This document shows, piece after piece, positions 34,640-47,846 of a stretch of 64,000 nucleotides of DNA; position 1 is the stretch's first letter; the number at the start of each line of letters is the position of its first letter. The notes beneath the pieces were generated by a model, which did no database searches, was not told the origin of the DNA, and saw nothing but the letters and a program-made list of their open reading frames with translations. The stretch lies in NCBI RefSeq assembly GCF_933775445.1, contig NC_065873.1:13764001-13828000 (forward strand). The letters run 5' to 3'. Source of the DNA: Argentina anserina. Lineage: Eukaryota; Streptophyta; Magnoliopsida; Rosales; Rosaceae. The position numbers were made by a program, and so were the translations under genes.

Positions 34640-36839
34640 CCCCTTGTGTCACATGCCTAGGTTGCATGGTGCACATATCGTTATCTCGGTTGTCAAGCAA
34701 AATAAAAAACCTCTTAGGTGAAAAATAAAAGATTGATCGAAGGAAAAAAAAACACAATGTACCGTCTACATTTGATAGCATCATGTGAGGTAGACTCCTC
34801 CTGAAGTCTACGAAACAACTCCCCCTGATTAGTGACATAATCATGGAGTATAAAGAACAACGTATACAACGTTCATTACATGCTTCTCAAACGTAGTGTT
34901 GGGCTAATGATTAGTCATTAATCTATCCATACATCCTTAAATCATACATGTTATACTTAGCCAAACTTAGATCTTAGGAAACAAGATTGCATAACAACTC
35001 AAAATAAGAGTTTGCAATGAAAACCAGATACCCGGGTAGAATGACCTTAACTCATTTAAATAACCATAACTTCTTCGTCACAATATGTATCAGTGAACCA
35101 TAAAAAATTCTGAAAAATAGAGACTTGTGGCTTTCCAGTGACATAAAATTCACAACCAAATTCGATCGGAGTAGTTCACAGTGCTATGTCGAAGTTGACT
35201 GACTTGCAAATTCCTAGATATAACCGTCATATTTTTCTAAAACGGCCACAACTCACTCAATACAATAACTATGAATAAATGGTTGGTGTCCCAAGCAGAT
35301 ACATATACTTTTCCAATGGTACTAAATTCACTACATTTCATTGTGTGAGCTGTCATGTAGGTCTCATTGAAGTTAACATACGAAACTGAACAGATCTGAT
35401 TTGTCACATTCAATGTGTCTTTCACAAAGGAATGGGGGAATGGACCAATGAATGATTGATTTTGGTCTGAGACGGAACCGTACGCATCCTCTACGCTTCC
35501 AGTGACAACTGCTACACCAAGGCGTACGTTGATGTTGCTGGAGCTGCTGGCAGCGTTGGTGTGGATAGTATTTGTGTTGGTTCACTAAGTGTAGAACTAA
35601 ACCCATATTAAAGAAGCAATTCAAGTCTAATGACAATACATAGGTGCATAGTTAATCACATCATGATGAAAGCAGTTGTATCCCAACAACACTTACATAT
35701 ATGAATCTAAAGCTCATTGAATCTCTTCATCATCTTCAACACTTATAGATATGTTATGACTACTATTATATGCTGCAAATCAGTTTTCATAGACACTACT
35801 ACTGATCAAGTAGCATAAAATAATTATGTCTATAACGAGAGAATAACTCATCGTGGTCAATACTAACATAATGAGACAATCTGTGCGCCATAAGTCTTGC
35901 AAATATCATATGACTTCATCTTTCTCATTACACTTACGAACAATAACATAACAAGTCTAGTTCATCATGTATTGATTATTTCCACTTCGGTCAAGTTGCT
36001 AAACGTTGATACTTTACAACAGAATAAGAGCATAAGCGAATACATCATCAATCATAAGAGATCAATCCAGTAACATACGCGCGCGCTTATACGATCAATT
36101 GAGAGATTTCTTTTGTTCTCGAACATCAACAAAAGGAGTCTGTAGTGTACCACATAAACTTAGTTGATTTACATGTTAAGAGAATATCTCTTGAGGATGG
36201 GCGAAATACTTGTGCCTACGCACCTCGCTTCTTTCTAGTTTTGACTCTAGAGAATTTGATGGTCTCCCCTTCAGCTAGGCAGGAGCAAAGACCGAAGTTA
36301 TTACCCTTACTAGTCCATCTTTGCGTTTGCCGGCACATCACAAGATTTATGTGCTTTCTCGTCACTTTCGCAATATCGGTAAAGTCACTGAGCATCAAAT
36401 CTTTGACTTTCTGGAGGTCGATAATCTATTGCACTTATTGCTTACTCAGAGTAGTTCGGGATCTGAATGAGACATAGTGCCACACCACGTCAATTCCTGG
36501 CGTTAAAACCGGAATGTGAGCATTCCATATATCCCCCCAAACGACGTGAAGTATGTTTCATCAAAGTGACCGTCTGCTAATATCGCAGGATAAAAATCCA
36601 CGGTTGTAGATTAGAAATAATGTACAAGTGTTGGTGATTCATAACCAACCAAAATACTTAATCGTTTCAAGTAGACTCATTGAGATTACGACAATAGAGG
36701 CACATAAACAACGTCACCAAATATGCGTTAGTGAAAAGAATGTTGGGACCGTATCCAGTAACCATCTGGTACGCACTAAACGCTTGGTGAGTTATGGGTC
36801 TGAAACGAATAAGTGTCGCTGCATGCAACATCATTACAC
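34640..36839 (-). pseudogene. Copia copy 2 pol remnants, unreadable
   Basis: In-element DNA between the 3' LTR and the nested insertion. Only the stretch 36640-36839 aligns clearly with integrase of copy 1 (14100-14250 there), and 36140-36480 aligns weakly with the integrase-RT hinge. A 35237-35640 segment keeps an open minus-strand frame of unknown nature, with words like GSVEDAYGSVSDQNQ across two frames. I cannot assign it. Confidence 0.45.
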
Positions 36840-36844
36840 ATCTC

Positions 36845-38530
36845 TGATAGATTGCTATTAATAACGTCTATAATAAACCCTGTAAAAATCATCATTAGTA
36901 TAGAATAAGCAGGGATCGTTCAATCCGGAGAATCAAAGGGGACTCAAAACTATCATGTTATTGGGGTTTTTGAAATTGATTATAAAACTACTACTGAAAA
37001 TAAATCATAAATTACTTATATACAATTGATCTATCACTCATCACATTACCAAACACGAAATCTACTCATGAACATATAAGACACGCACAAAACAACTAAG
37101 AGGCAACAAGTATATTTCGAATCAATCCAAGTTCATCTTAATTCCAATTCTAATTAGAGCCCGAAGCGGTTCATCTAATCGTTAAGACTTCATAATTATT
37201 TAGAATCAACGAATCATTCAATCCTAAACATATGCTAAAAAGTTAAACACAAAGAAACACATAAACACATTAAGTCGAATTGGAGACATATAAACATGCA
37301 TGGAGACACTCATCATGTTTAAGCATGTAAATTCCTAGAACTATCAAAGCCCTATATAAGTAGCAATAATTGAGACACGAAGCGCATAACTCGATCATAT
37401 ACTTCTTTAGTGAATGAAATCGCAACCCAAGAAGAGCCATGGCTGTGGTTTCTTCAAGCATTGATTTAGATGTACAAGTTCAATGAATTAATCAAAATAA
37501 AACCTAAATATAAATCGAAAACCCTACTGCCCCTAATCATTACACACAGAATTCATACATAAACATGAGTTTATACAAACATAACATAAAAACAAACAAA
37601 TCTGAAATTATGTTCTTCATATATAAAACAGAAAAATACATTCAATAATCCATATATAGAAATCACAAAAATCATAAAAGCAAAGAGTAAAATACAAGGC
37701 ATGGATGAATCACACTTTAGAAACCTTGAAGGATTCAACAAGGATGATAAATTTGATTATGGAGGATGGAAAGGATGAACACAGTTTGTGGTGGTGATAG
37801 ATGATGCTTGTGGCTTAAATTTTCTGAATGTATTTTGACGGAGATTCGGCTTAGCTTTGTGAAATAAGAGGTGATACCAATGTGTAGAAAATGACATGCT
37901 ATTTATAGAGGAATAAGTGAGAGGGGTTGCATGGTAATGAGCTGATTCTCTATTATCTTTTTCTTCTTTTCTTTCCTTCTCGATTGAATGATGATCATCT
38001 TTGTTGGTCTCATGCATTCTTCAGAATTATCTTTTAGTTATCTCCTTCCTTTTTCTTCTTTTGTTTCCTTCTTTTCTTCTTCTTTTCATTTTTATGGCCG
38101 GATGAACCTTCCATCCTTTGAGGCTGCATACTTCTTCCATTTCATCTCATTCAGAAACTAAATTACTTCTTTTCTTTTTCTCCTTTTGTTTCATTCTTCT
38201 CCTCTTTCTTTCCTTAATTTTCAAGCCATTATCTCTCATTTAATTCTGAAATAAGGAAAGAAAATAATAAATATAAATCACAAATGTTACATAAATGTCG
38301 AATAATAAAAATCCTAACCCAACTAGGTTTCCTAGTTCGACAAGGAATACTACTCAATAGTACTCTCAACAATTTCTGCATTTTACACCCGTTTTAGTAC
38401 CAAAAGGCAACCAACGCCACCAAACACTCCTAACTCGACTCAATGACTCAACACTACAATAATAAGGGCTAAGTAAAGTAAAAATTGAGGTAAAAACATG
38501 TTAGAAACGTCGCACATAGTGGTCCTATCA
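36845..38530 (-). mobile_element. Solo LTR-like insertion nested in Copia copy 2
   Basis: Bounded by TGATAG...CTATCA and an exact 5-bp direct repeat ATCTC (36840-36844 and 38531-38535), the pattern of LTR-retrotransposon integration. It is 1686 bp, has no coding frame and no second LTR, so a solo LTR left by recombination is the simplest reading. Read on the minus strand it starts TGATAGGACCACTATGTGCG. It contains a pyrimidine-rich zone (38030-38220, plus-strand TTCTTCTTTTC). The host words on both sides belong to Copia copy 2. Confidence 0.8.
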
Positions 38531-38689
38531 ATCTCTATACAAAGACTTGTAGGTTAGTACACATAACCAAGTCCGAGCTCTGCTAGATCGTGCAGTGAAT
38601 GAACATGAGGAACACTATGTTCAATAACGATCTCAGTAGATATGCAAAACGAAATCATCAAAAATCGTTTAAGCTATAAAACGACTTGA

Positions 38690-39300
38690 AGAAAACCAGA
38701 AAAGATAACCGGAAAACCATGTCCAAATAACTCAAAACCGAATGAAACTTTGGCGGGAAAACACTTCAACCAAAAATGTTGGAAATATGCTAGAAAGAAG
38801 ACGGGAAAACGACGAAGAATCGCCGGAAAACTCGCTATAAAAATGGTGGCGCCGGTGATCGGAAAATCCGCCGCCGACGACCGGAATTTGGCCGGTTAGG
38901 AGGCTGGACTTCATATCCGTCAGGAATCGCCGGCATGAACGAAAACGCCGCAAATAGGCCGGAAGGTAGCCAAAACGGCCGGAAATATCGGCAAAACGTT
39001 CCGGAAACGTGCCGGAAACGCTAGAGATCATAACGATGTCAATTTGACATTCTGAGGTTTGTTTTCCGAATGTTAAATGCCAAATTCATAATGTAGTGTT
39101 ATTGGGGTCCCATGTAACCCAAAAACGACCAATTTAAAAACCACACAGTGTTGTAAACGTTGACCATTCATGCTAGGTTCAAGGCAAATAAAATTCTCAC
39201 GAGATCATCTTGTAAACAAGACATACGAGAAATTTTATTGAATATGCCAATTTTTAATACAACAAAAACAAGCTTCCAATTCCAATAAACGACTTAAGCT
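38690..39300 (-). other. gag-pol spacer of Copia copy 2
   Basis: On the minus strand it follows the order of the spacer in copy 1: TTCAATAAAATTTCTC, the hairpin, GGTTTTTAAATTGG, TTTTGGGTTACATGGGA, CACTACATTRTGAATTT, then the CCGGCG-rich zone and CGGTTTTGAGTTATT. The collinear match shows that the spacer is an inherited part of this Copia family. Confidence 0.75.
39187..39239 (-). promoter_or_regulatory. Two-tier hairpin, Copia copy 2
   Basis: Plus-strand AATAAAATTCTC (39187-39198) faces GAGAAATTTTATT (39227-39239) around an inner CTTGTAAACAAG (39209-39220). It is the counterpart of 12195-12247. Confidence 0.6.
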
Positions 39301-39479
39301 AAATTCGAGTAAGAAACATGTCAATGCCAATGTCATAGTTGAAAACATTTAAGTAGAAAACATAGTCAAAATAAATTGACTAATGAAATATTCATAGCAA
39401 GCAAATCTCGCGTATGAGATGGGGCAGAGCCTTAGCCTGACGCTCAAAATCTGCTAACTAGAGAATGGAAGAATGCTAC

Positions 39480-40060
39480 GTTTCTATCTCAAAATTTCCC
39501 TCAATAGATATAGATACAGGTGCCAAAAATGACATGTATTTCTTGGATGTAGAGCATATATCAAGGTCAAGTCTGGTAAAACAACGTCATTGATGATTAT
39601 TGAATGACTTGTAAAGTACGTGTGTCCCATAAAATTTTCTATTTTGGGATCTTTTATCAGCAAATAGTGTTGCTTCAGAGTAACGAATTTCAACTTAAAT
39701 AAATGAGTACTAAGGCCTTGGGGTTATCGTCCATAGTCATGATTTAAAAAACTCAAAAATTCAAGGAACATTTAGCGATGACGATGCATCCACAAGAAAC
39801 GAGGGTTGTATTGGTTTCGAATAAACGAAACAATTCAAGTATGTAACTGGAATTAGAAGGGTTGTGATGTATATGGTCACAAATTAATCGATGCATATCA
39901 GTGATTCTCATGATCGCACCCAAAATAGCGGTGCACTCAGGAGACCACACGAAATCGATATTTTCTATTTAAATAATAACGTGACTCCCCCAGAACCGTC
40001 ACACAAAGAACGTCGACCAAGAGGGGAATTATATCCTCTTTAATCTCATTGGCGCTGTAA
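39480..40060 (-). pseudogene. Copia copy 2 gag remnant
   Basis: Minus-strand pieces such as TLKQHYLLIKDPK (compare ATLKRQHLNVKDPKE in copy 1) and the segment aligning with gtcgcatgagtgcaccgctgttttgg near 11050. Frames are broken. Confidence 0.65.
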
Positions 40061-40415
40061 GACCGGCCGGAAAAGAGACATGAAGAAGGCTAATAGCTCC
40101 CGATATTATATATATATATGTTCAAAAGCAGTAACTTTAAGAAAAACTTACTTGTTGGTCTGCCAAATAGACCGCATATAATTAAATTGCTCTGCAAATC
40201 GATTGGTATGTAAAAAAGCTGCTTGATGAATTCATTTTCAATCTTCGTACGATGGCATAAAATGATGTTGAGGAACGTCCATCTCTAGCATGCACATCAT
40301 CATAGTACGACGAGTTATCATTTTTCCTATATGAGCACGTGAAATATAGTTAGAAACTAAAATGTGTAAATAAACGATTAAATAAATGAATAGGAAAAGA
40401 AAAGGAAAAAAATAG

Positions 40416-40498
40416 AGTTTAAAGGCTCAAAGAATGAATGAAACAAGAATAATAACAATATAAAAAAACATAACCGAATTGTTATTGATTGATAATGT

Positions 40499-40533
<35 letters not shown>

Positions 40534-40652
40534 CATAACTACAATCTCGTAAAATTTCGAGTTCTAATCTATTACAGAGATGTGAATCTATCTCTAACAG
40601 AACCTAATAAAACTAACACACACAATAATAAATTAGTAATTCTCGCGGAACA
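40416..40652 (-). repeat. 5' LTR of Copia copy 2
   Basis: 237 bp, lengthened by a (TA)n tract at 40502-40531. It is about 200 bp from the DUF218-like gene's first UTR sequences, so it may lie in that gene's promoter. Confidence 0.8.
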
Positions 40653-41056
40653 AAACCATTTTTTCTAATTGACCCAATAAATAACTTAAAATTGACTAAA
40701 CCCCAAACTATATAATGCAAAACAAAGAAAAGAAAAGCGAAGTCCAAATTCTAACACCTGGATCGTCCCTGACAGAACCTTCTCAGTTTCAACCAGTTCC
40801 GGTGAGCTTTCTCTGCCTCTCTCTCTCTCTCTCTGGTTCAGCCTTGATCTTAATACATCTGATTCTCGTTAAAAGCTGCAACCTTTATCACATTCATCAT
40901 CGATTCATTTTGATTTCTGGTACAGAAATAATTTAGATCTCTCTGTCTATCTGTATCATCAAATTCATGATTACCATTTTTATTTTTCTATAAATATCGA
41001 TCTGGTGATGCTAGTTTCAATTCAATTCGATCCTCATAAGCTGGATTCAGACTATA

Positions 41057-44000
41057 ATGAGCAGTAATTCATATGGGTCTATCAATCCTAAGTCCTTTGT
41101 TGCATACCCAAGTGGAGAGTTTGATTTAGAATCTGGGACTATTAGAAGAACCCGAAAGCATAGAAAATCAAAACTAAGTCCCATCAAAATGGTTAGGTCT
41201 GTTGGCAACCGCATCAAGTACTATTGCAAGCTGCACCCCTTGTTGGTTTTCATGATCACATTGTTACTTGGGGTCACAATTCTTGTACTTTTGCCTCTGT
41301 ATGAAAACCGGTTTCAAATGAACAGCTACCAAAAATATGTCATGGATTTTGAGAGTTATCCTTTGCCAAATCTCAAGAATCTTGTCATGGTTGCTGGGCA
41401 TTCAGTTTATACTAGTAGTAGCTGTGAGAAAGTTGATAAGGAGGATTCTTGGTTTTTGGAGTCTTATCAGAAGAATCCCGGGCAAGCTTCTACATTTTTG
41501 GCCCATATACAAGAGGGGATTGAGACGGCCGCCAAAGACAATGCAGCTCTGCTTTTGTTCAGTGGTGGGGAAACTCGGAGAGATGCCGGTCCTCGGAGTG
41601 AGGCACAGAGTTACTGGGCGGTTGCTGAGTCAAAAAAATGGTTTGGTGAGTTTTTCTTGGTATTCCTTATTTCAAATATGATTTTCGATAAACTCAGAAC
41701 CAATTTGATTGATATGGGATGTTGAATCATTACAAGTTGCTGTTATCACATGTGTCATTGTTCATAAACTCTTTGTCATATGTCTTTTCATTTAATTACA
41801 CTGGTTGACAATACTTTCTTATGTCTGTTTTGGTTTTGCCAGAAGTTGCCTAAAATCTGACTCTAGCTAAAACATATGTGTTATCATGGTATTAAGTCAA
41901 GATAATACTTTAATTTAAACTAACTAATGTGGCTTACTAAGTTTCATCATGCTTCTGGGAGTAAAGCATGGTTTTATTTCTGTTCTGTTCTGAATTGTTG
42001 GTGGGTTGACTTAAGAATGAACTTCCCTAGGGGAAGATGTTTTAGAAGGAAATAAGTATTTTTAGTTGTCTTGTAGTGAATCGGTCAACAAGTTAGTCAG
42101 AGAAACAGAACAAGCACATCAAACCAAGAGAAACAACCACAAAGAAAAGAACACATGAACACAGATTTAAGGTGGTTCAGCAAATAGCTTTGCCTACATC
42201 CACCGGACAGAAACACACACTTCCACTATATTAATAATGGGTACACAAGAAAGATTAAGAAAACAAGAACTCTTCTCTTCCTATCTTTCTCCTCTCTGCC
42301 CTCTCTCACCCTCTAACCGAGAATGGAACACACTATGCTCTTTGTCTCTGTGATGCCTAAACCTAGAGCATAACCCCTCCTTATATAGCCATAAGGACAA
42401 ACATATTTCCTCACCAAATAGGAATCATATTCCTAATAGTGGTAGGCTATAAAGCCTCCGCCTTCTACAAGTAAACCATCATCAATAAGGATTCCCTATC
42501 CTTACTGGAACACCATACTCTAAGAAACCATCTTAGGAAAAACACATGGGCTGGAAACCCAACATTTAGTTGTACCAGGAGCTCTGCTGGATCAAGTTCT
42601 ATTAGAAACCCTGCAAAAAAAAAAAAACTGAAGATACTTTGTTCAACATAGTTAAAAAGAGTAGCATTTTGTTTTCGCTCACGTCTATGATATCTCAATA
42701 AGCATGGTGATTTGTGATGAAGTGCCATGTTGACTATGATAATTGCTTGCGCTTAAAACTCTGTGCAAGACATTGTGTTTCTGTTTTGTCCACAAGGTTG
42801 CTAAGAAACAAGATACACCACATTATACAAGTTGAACTGATGGCTTCCTTAGAGTTTACAGCATGGAATCCCTTGTCAGAAATTTTTATCAAGGAAAAAC
42901 AAGTTCTAGATGTAAGTCATATCTTTGCAGCAGTCTTGTAAATTGTCTGGGAAATGATCTCCAAGTTGTGAAGAGTTAGGTGGCGTTCGGTAACGTTTTC
43001 ATACGTACATTCATTTTTGAAAATGAAAATAGGGTGAAAATGTGATATTGTGCAATGAAAATTGAGAATATTTTCAACTTAAACAAAGGAAAAGTAAAAA
43101 CATCAATTTGACGTTTTCACTTTTTTATTTTACATATTCATTTTTCAAACTGTTTTCTAAAATGTTACCGAACAGGGTTTAATGTTTTGATTTATCCGAG
43201 TGTTTGATTCCATTTATCCTATTTTCTTTGGGCTTTGTATTTGAGATGAGTTCATACGATCATATGGATTATGCTTGTATCTGTCAAATCTTTTGGATAG
43301 TCATAAAATTGCTGAAACAGATTTATAATGGAGGAATGGACTGTCTTAGATGAAAATTATAGAAGAAACGATAAAAAAAAGAAGATGCAGGAGTTACTCA
43401 CTTATATAGTTATACACTTGTACTGAATACACTAAGTAGACTTTTGCTTCTGAAAGTAATTGTTTTGCAACTCCAGCTAACAACACTACCCTGGGTTACC
43501 GCCTTTTCTTTCACTGTTGCTGTCAGGCTACCACAACAACCATCCTTATGCTACTAGTCCATCTATAATCAACATTAATTCTAATCTCTTTGCTCCTATT
43601 ACCTTTACTTCTCATCTCACTAAGTTCTAGTCAACTTCCACACCAGTTTTTACCACAAGTAAGAGAGGTACCTTTTGCCACAAGTCCTTATGAATCCTTA
43701 CCCATATCTTGCAGCATAGATTGCCACTCATGCAAGTAGTACTAAGTAACCTTTTATTCGGTAGTGTGATAAATCTCTATCACTATGTTTGCATAGTACT
43801 TTACCATCAATGATCTTATGGCAACAAGTTGATTCGTTACTTCTTGAAGTTGCCATAAGAATAAACAAATAAAGGGTTACTAATGCAAACATTTTATTTC
43901 TTTTAATTGGCCTGCTTCCGGTTGTCAGTGGCATAAAAGTCGTATGCATTGGTAGATACAATACCCTGTTGTTTGCATACTATTGCTTCTTCTACAGTGG

Positions 44001-45419
44001 CTCCGTACCAATGCACCCAGAACATTACCACTTGAGCAATCTGATATGGTATTTGTCATGAATTATTCTCTCTATTTCTTAATTTATGTTGTGAGGAAGA
44101 AGAAAATTACTATGATAATTTTAACCCTCATTTGTATGCATGAATATGTTGGTTCTTAATCATCTAATACTGATTCCTCAACTCTTATTTAACTTAAATA
44201 TTGGGGTTTGTTTAGGCAAAGAAGAATATTAACTTATATAAATTGGATGGTTTATTTAGGCAAAGAAGATGTGAGACAGCGGGCACTCACAGAAGAGCAT
44301 GCAAGGGATAGCTTTGAGAATCTTCTCTTCAGTGTGTGCCGATTTCGAGAGCTTACTGGCATGTATCCTCATAATATAACTGTAAGTCAATGTTATATGA
44401 CCTTTGGTTATACTTATTTAGAGCTATGCATAGGTGTGTAGGATGGAATAGATATGAAATTAGAATGTGCTGCAAAGTTCACACAAAAGCCCGATTGTAT
44501 GCATTATCTGATGTGTAATTCATGAAATATCAGCTTCTCCTCTCTTAAAGTTATAGTTGTAAACATATCATACAAAAGTATTATCTTACTGCTCCGTAAA
44601 AACCATAGCTTGCATAGCTTCCTCTCAAGTATCAACCTGGTAGATGAAAAAAAAAAGCCTTGATGGATTGGGCCCCATCCCAGCTCTTCGATATGGTATT
44701 AAACTTTTTATTTTCCTTCTGGTTGATCAAAAGTATGATGTGTTTAAATCATGATTGCTCACTGTCGTTTTCATTTCCTTTGGCAATGCAACTATGAAAT
44801 TCTACATCAATTAATTTCAACATTGAATTCAGGATCTCCTTTTATTTTGACTTTTGAGTATTGCTCCAAGCACGATAGGAATTTTGTCCATTATGATTAA
44901 AGAGCACATTCATTGGTTGGTCTCCTCACACATTAGGACTTATTCACCCACATCACATGTTGCTTTGATTTTAGTTATTTTAGTTTCGTTTTGATTTTTT
45001 TTTTGGCTTATTAACATGTCGAATCTTAAACAAGTTCAAGTTGTACCCATAAATAGTTCTCTTTTTTTGCAAAATTGTCTGCAATCCAGGTTGTAAGTTA
45101 TGATTTCAAGGAGGAGAGATTTGCGCATTTACATCGGTCTGCAATTGGCTTTCCTGAATCAAGGTTCTTCTATGCTGATACCCCAGCAATTTCTACTGCA
45201 AAAGAAGCAGCTCAAAACGGAGAGGCAATGGTGCGCGCACAGTTCCGAGAGGATCCATACGGGTGTCGAGGTTCACTTCGCCATAAGAAACTAGGGCGTG
45301 ATCCATTTCACCGGTCAATTCCTTATCCTAATGGATGTCCTGAAATTGAAGGTCTATTCAGATATTGTGGGACTGCTCCTTATCCAGGGTCCCTGCCTTG
45401 GTCTTATAACTTATATTGA
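41057..45419 (+). CDS. DUF218-like membrane-anchored protein
   Basis: Three exons, 41057-41645, 44260-44381 and 45090-45419, join in frame to 346 residues. The N-terminus is a cytosolic basic stretch ([16 protein letters not shown]), then one transmembrane helix near 56-78 ([20 protein letters not shown]). A conserved domain follows: [87 protein letters not shown] and [17 protein letters not shown] with the following SEAQSY and EEHARDS is typical of the DUF218/YdcF-like family, whose plant and fungal members are uncharacterised. The single helix suggests a Golgi or ER type II protein (inference). Intron 1 (2.6 kb) carries a solo LTR and a MITE yet its splice sites are intact. A 5' UTR intron (donor ccg/gtgagc near 40801, acceptor ggtacag near 40925) is likely. 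Confidence 0.88.
42067..42564 (-). mobile_element. Solo LTR in intron 1 of the DUF218-like gene
   Basis: 498 bp bounded by TGTCTT...CCAACA with an exact TTTAGT repeat at 42061-42066 and 42565-42570. On the minus strand it starts TGTTGGGTTTCCAGCCCATG, with TATATAAGG near 42382 and the phrase GTGGATGTAGGCAAAGC typical of plant Copia LTRs. No internal region remains. It is opposite in direction to the gene. Confidence 0.85.
42981..43179. mobile_element. hAT-type MITE in intron 1 of the DUF218-like gene
   Basis: Ends GGCGTTCGGTAACGTTTTC and GAAAAC..ATGTTACCGAACAGG are inverted. The inside is AT-rich and mirrors the ends (GAAAATGAAAATAGGGTGAAAA / TTTTCACTTTTTTATTTT). Confidence 0.6.
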
Positions 45420-47846
45420 TGAACAAAATCCTACTTACCTTCATTTATGAAATAGGATAAATAGAAAAGTAGTCTTGAATCTCAGAGTAGTGTAGCTTTG
45501 TTTTCCCTTCTAATCAGTCTTGTTCAATAAATATGGTTATATATAGAGAAGAATGAACATTTATTCAGTCCTGTTAATTAATTAGTTGTCAGATTCATTA
45601 AACTTCTATGTTTGTCACACCATGTTCTCTTGCAGGAATACTGAAGTAGCAAACGACAGATGTAATTTTATGAGCAGAGGCCAAATCCCATCGGTTTAAC
45701 TACACATTGTATGACAATATTGGCTTTTCTCATATTATTCAATTCTTACAGTCCAATTGAACTCAGCAGTATGCTCTAAGTACATTGATGTGATCTTCTC
45801 ATCTTGAAAGTAAAAGACCAACTCTATGAACTTGTTGATTGATTATTTATTTGTAGACGATATACTATGACTCTACAAGTACGGCAGAGTTAACTATACT
45901 GCAGAATTGGATCCACTGTTATAAACGCACCCTGTGTTCCTCGAGTATGGGCAAGTTGGTGCTACCTCTTCATTGGAACTGTCCAGGCTTGCACCTTTCA
46001 GAAGGCCTCCCAGAAGTTCACCACGGTCGAAAAAGAACTCAACTCACAACTTTCTCAGATTCATCTAACTGTTACGAAATCTCAAGGATCAGTTACATGA
46101 CAATTGATAAAATACTAGCCAGACGAAGAAGACTAAATACGTTAGCCAAGTAAAGGAAGAACGTTACCTGATACACTGCCATCCCAAAGAGTTCACCTAG
46201 TTCTCCAGTAGGGGCATGACTTTTGAAGGTGTAATATCCTAGAAATTTATAATTAATTTATAAATACTTTTCGGATATTATTAATTTGGTGGTAGTTCAA
46301 TTTTATAGTACAAAGGTGGAAACAAAAAGGGTTCGAGCGAATTAATTACTCATAAACAGTATAATGAGAGGTCAAGGAGTTGACTTTTTACTCGTTGGGT
46401 TTCTTAAAACACTTTCTTTGTGAAAGTTGTAGAGCTCGTTAATACGAATTCGTAGACATGCGGCATGCATTATTTGGAGAACATATGAAGAAGTTTTTAG
46501 CAATAAAAGTTATCGGGTTTCAGAAAATTTAAGTATAAAAGAGAAAATTTCCTTTAGGGTGTTTTTTTTTTCATGCACGCTTTTTCTTCATCTTCTACCA
46601 TCTACGCACTTCGCCTTCAGAAACGAAAATATTCTTTTGACCCGACCCGGACCCAATTAACCCAACCTGAATTTTTCGACGAGCTCCGACGGTTCCAGGC
46701 TACGGGGCCAGCCTAGATCTCTTCCGCTTGGCTGTGCGCACCTCCCTGTGGTGGTGGCTTGCACTAGTTCTCACCGAGCAACGTGAATCGAAGACCGGAA
46801 AATGACCTGACGACCTGGTTTCTGACCCGGTTTCCGTCCCACCAATTTCAGCGCTTTCTGGCGACGACCCCGCCCTAGTTAGCAGTGCTGTCATCTTTTG
46901 GTCCTCCACATGGGAATCTCTGACCTCATTTTGAGCCTATGAGTACCAATTGATGTAGCAAAGGCAAAGGTATTGAGGCTTTCGTGATTTATGTTTGTTT
47001 GGTTACAATTGAACTAAAAGTGGTAGAATTGTGTAGATAGGCTTCTCCTACGTCGATCCATAGGAGTTTTCTAGATTAATTCAAGGTCTGGATGCTGGTT
47101 TCCGTATTTGTGATGTTTTCACTTGCAGCAGCTCTTAGGAGTAGCTTTCGACTGTGTTGGCTTGACTGGCAGGTATAAGTTGTTTACCTTGCCTTGATTG
47201 CTGTGTTTGGTAGAGCTTATGAGCTCTGGTGATTATAAGTGAAGCCCAACAACCCGTTTGGTAAACTGGCTTCTGCCTTCCAACTTCCCAAAGCTGAGGC
47301 TTTTTCAAGCCAAAAGGAGAAGTATGTCCTACCCTCCTTTTAGAAGCCGATTCTACTTCTTAACGCGCACACTACAGCGGCGAATTAATGAACATTCCAA
47401 AATACCAATGGGTACCCTTGGTGGTTTCAACTAATTACGACCCATCACATATCAAACAGAAATACCATCAACTAGGCCAAACCCACCGCCAAGGGCGACC
47501 TCCCTCTCTTCGGGCAGTACACCCCCAAAGACTTCGTCCTCTCCCTCCCACCTTCGACCCCCGACGGCGGCCCTCCTCCTCCGTCTTCAACTAGCTTTGT
47601 TCCTTCTCTCTTCTTCTACCCATGGGCACCTCTGGGTTGGCTCTAATTTGTTTCAAAATTTGTTCAATTTCATTGCTATCTTGAATTATAGGGTTTTTGC
47701 ATTCCTAAAATGTTAATGTTATTCTTGTACTTGATTAGGAACGATGTGAATTTGAAGAAGAAGTATTCAAGGGTTGAGCCGGATGAGCAAAACTCCAGGA
47801 TTAATATTGAATGGTTTTAAATTTTTTATTAAATATATTCTGGAGT

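Larger units (their letters stand above)
34423..40652 (-). mobile_element. Copia LTR retrotransposon, deleted (copy 2)
   Basis: A relative of the element at 10352, in inverse orientation. LTRs lie at about 40416-40652 (5') and 34423-34636 (3'). Both start (minus strand) TGTTCCGSGAGAATTACTA and carry AGAGATAGATTC and a TATATATA stretch. Flanking AAACA and AAACC agree at 4 of 5 bases. A purine tract (caagggggag) precedes the 3' LTR. Gag remnants lie at 39480-40000 (TLKQHYLLIKDPK), the gag-pol spacer at 38690-39300, and an integrase piece with the same gcatgcagcgacacttattcg words near 36790-36830. Most of pol is gone. A separate LTR-type insertion sits at 36845-38530. Confidence 0.85.

Noticed and set aside
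38030..38220. Pyrimidine-rich stretch considered as a polypyrimidine tract of a gene
   Set aside because: It lies inside the solo-LTR-like insertion and no exon follows on either strand.
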